A DNA stretch of 64,000 nucleotides from Aplectana chamaeleonis (taxonomy: Eukaryota > Nematoda > Chromadorea > Rhabditida > Cosmocercidae). This document shows, piece after piece, positions 62,601-64,000 of this stretch (within the stretch, counting starts at the first letter, position 1; the number at the start of each line of letters is the position of its first letter). Under the pieces are notes generated by a model. That model searched no databases. It saw nothing but the letters and a program-made list of their open reading frames with translations, and had not been told where the DNA came from. The stretch lies in assembly GCA_029168955.1 (NCBI GenBank), contig JAPDOI010000040.1, forward strand, positions 1,240,001 to 1,304,000. The letters are read 5' to 3'. The translations under genes were made by a program, and so were the position numbers.

Positions 62601-64000
62601 GCTATAGAAAGTGTACGGGACCAATGTAAGAGTGCGCCAGACGCCATAGAAAGTGTACGGGACTCATGTAAGAGTGCGCCGGACGCCATAGAAAGTGTAC
62701 GGGACCAATGTAAGAGTGCGCCAGACGCCATAGGAAGTGTACGGGACCCATGTAAGAGTGCGCCGGACGCCATAGAAAGTGTACGGGACCCATGTAAGCG
62801 TGCGCCGTACGCCATAGAAAGTGTACGGGACTCATGTAAGAGTGCGCCGGACGCTATAGAAAGTGTACGGGACCGATGTAAGCGTGCGCCGTACGCCATA
62901 GAAAGTGTACGGGACTCATTTAAGAGTGCGCCGGACGCAATAGAAAGTGTACGGGACTCATGTAAGAGTGCGTCGGACGCCATAGAAAGTGTACGGGACC
63001 CATGTAAGAGTGCGCCGGACGCCATAGAAAGTGTACGGGACCCATGTAAGCGTGCGCCATACGCCATAGAAAGTGTACGGGACCGATGTAAGAGTGCGCC
63101 AGACGCCATAGAAAGTGTACGGGACTCATGTAAGAGTGCGCCGGACGCAATAGAAAGTGTACGGGACTCATGTAAGAGTGCGCCGGACGCCATAGAAAGT
63201 GTACGGGACCCATGTAAGAGTGCGCCGGACGCCATAGAAAGTGTACGGGACGCATGTAAGCGTGCGCGGTACGCAACAGAAAGTGTACGGGACCCATGTA
63301 AGAGTGCGCCGGACGCCATAGAAAGTGTACGGGACCCATGTAAGCGTGCGCCGTACGCAATAGAAAGTGTACGGGACTCATGTAAGAGTGCGCCGGACGC
63401 TATAGAAAGTGTACGGGACCCATGTAAGCGTGCGCCGGACGCCATAGAAAGTATTCGGTACCAATGTAAGAGTGCGCCAGACGCCATGGAAAGTGAACGG
63501 GACTCATGTAAGAGTGCGACGGACGCCATAGAATGTGTACGGGACCCATGTAAGAATGCGCCGGGCGCCATAGAAAGTGTACGGGACCCATGTAAGCGTG
63601 CGCCGGACGCCATAGAAAGTGTACGGGACCCATGTAAGAGTGCGCCGGACGCCATAGAAAGTGTACGGGACCCATGTAAGAGTGCGCAGGACGCAATAGA
63701 AAGTGTACGGGACCCATGTAAGCGTGCATCGTACGCGATAGAAAGTGTACGGGACCCATGTAAGAGTGCGCCGGACGCCATAGAAAGTGTACGGGATTGA
63801 TGTAAGTGTGCGCCGGACGCCATAGAAAGTGTACGGGACCCACGTAAGAGTGCGCCGGACGCCAGAGAAAGTGTACGGGACCCATGTAAGCGTGCGCCGG
63901 ACGCCATAGAAAGTGTACGGGACCCATGTAAGAGTGCGCCAGACGCCATAGAAAGTGTACGGGACCCATGTAAGAGTGCGTGGGACGCGATAGAAAGTGT

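Larger units (their letters stand above)
30869..64000 (+). repeat. 42-bp satellite array, about 789 monomers, runs off the window
   Basis: A clean monomer is 39181-39222 (14 G, 10 C, 12 A, 6 T; 57% GC; 4 CpG; contains CCGG, GTAC and CCATG). The phase of GTGCGCC from 30907 to 63850 spans 32,943 bp. Adding back the seven length changes I see gives exactly 785 x 42. Variation is nearly all substitution at a few sites: CCC/CTC/CCA/CCG before ATG, AAGAG or AAGCG, CCGGAC or CCGTAC, and GCC/GCA/GCT before ATAG. There are no spacers, dispersed genes or other interruptions. The left border is abrupt and the first units are as well conserved as internal ones. This is satellite DNA. Whether it is centromeric, subtelomeric or interstitial cannot be told from the window. 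Confidence 0.97.

Noticed and set aside
30821..63969. Minus-strand repeat proteins of MASGALLHGSRTLS and MGPVHFLWRPAHSY type
   Set aside because: They are the same satellite read in two overlapping frames. Mutually overlapping frames of equal length indicate repeat arithmetic and not coding.
30869..64000. CRISPR array
   Set aside because: Units are contiguous with no unique spacers, copy number is near 790, and the context is eukaryotic.
30869..64000. Telomeric repeat
   Set aside because: No TTAGGC-like motif is present. A 42-bp unit could still be subtelomeric, but nothing in the window shows a chromosome end.
30869..64000. CENP-B box in the satellite monomer
   Set aside because: CGGGA is present, but the upstream TTCG and A positions required by the consensus are absent at the right spacing.

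Overview
The window looks like a repeat-rich block of a eukaryotic chromosome, most plausibly a nematode. The left 30.8 kb is AT-rich. It carries trinucleotide microsatellites, many short foldback DNA transposons, a CR1/jockey-like reverse transcriptase relic and Gag-like relics with possible introns. I see no operons, ribosome-binding sites, tRNAs, rRNAs or canonical nematode telomere repeats (TTAGGC). The nematode assignment is inference from the type of repeats, not from a marker gene.

Layout. 1-11 kb: foldback and TTAA-flanked MITEs, (TTA)n tracts and a Mutator-like MITE with a 9-bp target duplication. 11.4-15 kb: a 1.2-kb foldback, a minus-strand two-exon Gag-like relic whose intron holds a TA-flanked MITE, then a 5'-truncated non-LTR reverse transcriptase. 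18-25.2 kb: minus-strand Gag-like fragments, one of them split by a 3,277-bp hAT-type element with a perfect 8-bp target duplication. That hAT element has itself received three nested MITEs. 25.8-26.4 kb: a 42-bp minisatellite. 27.2-27.7 kb: decayed outlier copies of the big satellite. 28.2-29.6 kb: an inverted-repeat element filled with about 131-bp tandem repeats. 29.98-30.46 kb: a second TTAA MITE copy. 30.77 kb: a near-perfect 61-bp palindrome.

From about 30.87 kb to the end of the window (33.1 kb, running off the edge) everything is one tandem satellite with a 42-bp monomer, 57% GC, 4 CpG per unit. Counting phase from 30907 to 63850 and correcting for the seven length changes I can see (net -27) gives exactly 785 monomers. 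Because 42 is divisible by 3 and four of six frames lack a stop in the consensus, the array throws very long open frames on both strands. I argue these are not genes.

No intact, confidently functional protein gene is present. The most interesting content is the satellite (length rigidity, multi-monomer blocks, recently homogenised runs, decayed outliers, palindrome at its edge) and the nested transposon history that can be read from target duplications and a restored reading frame.
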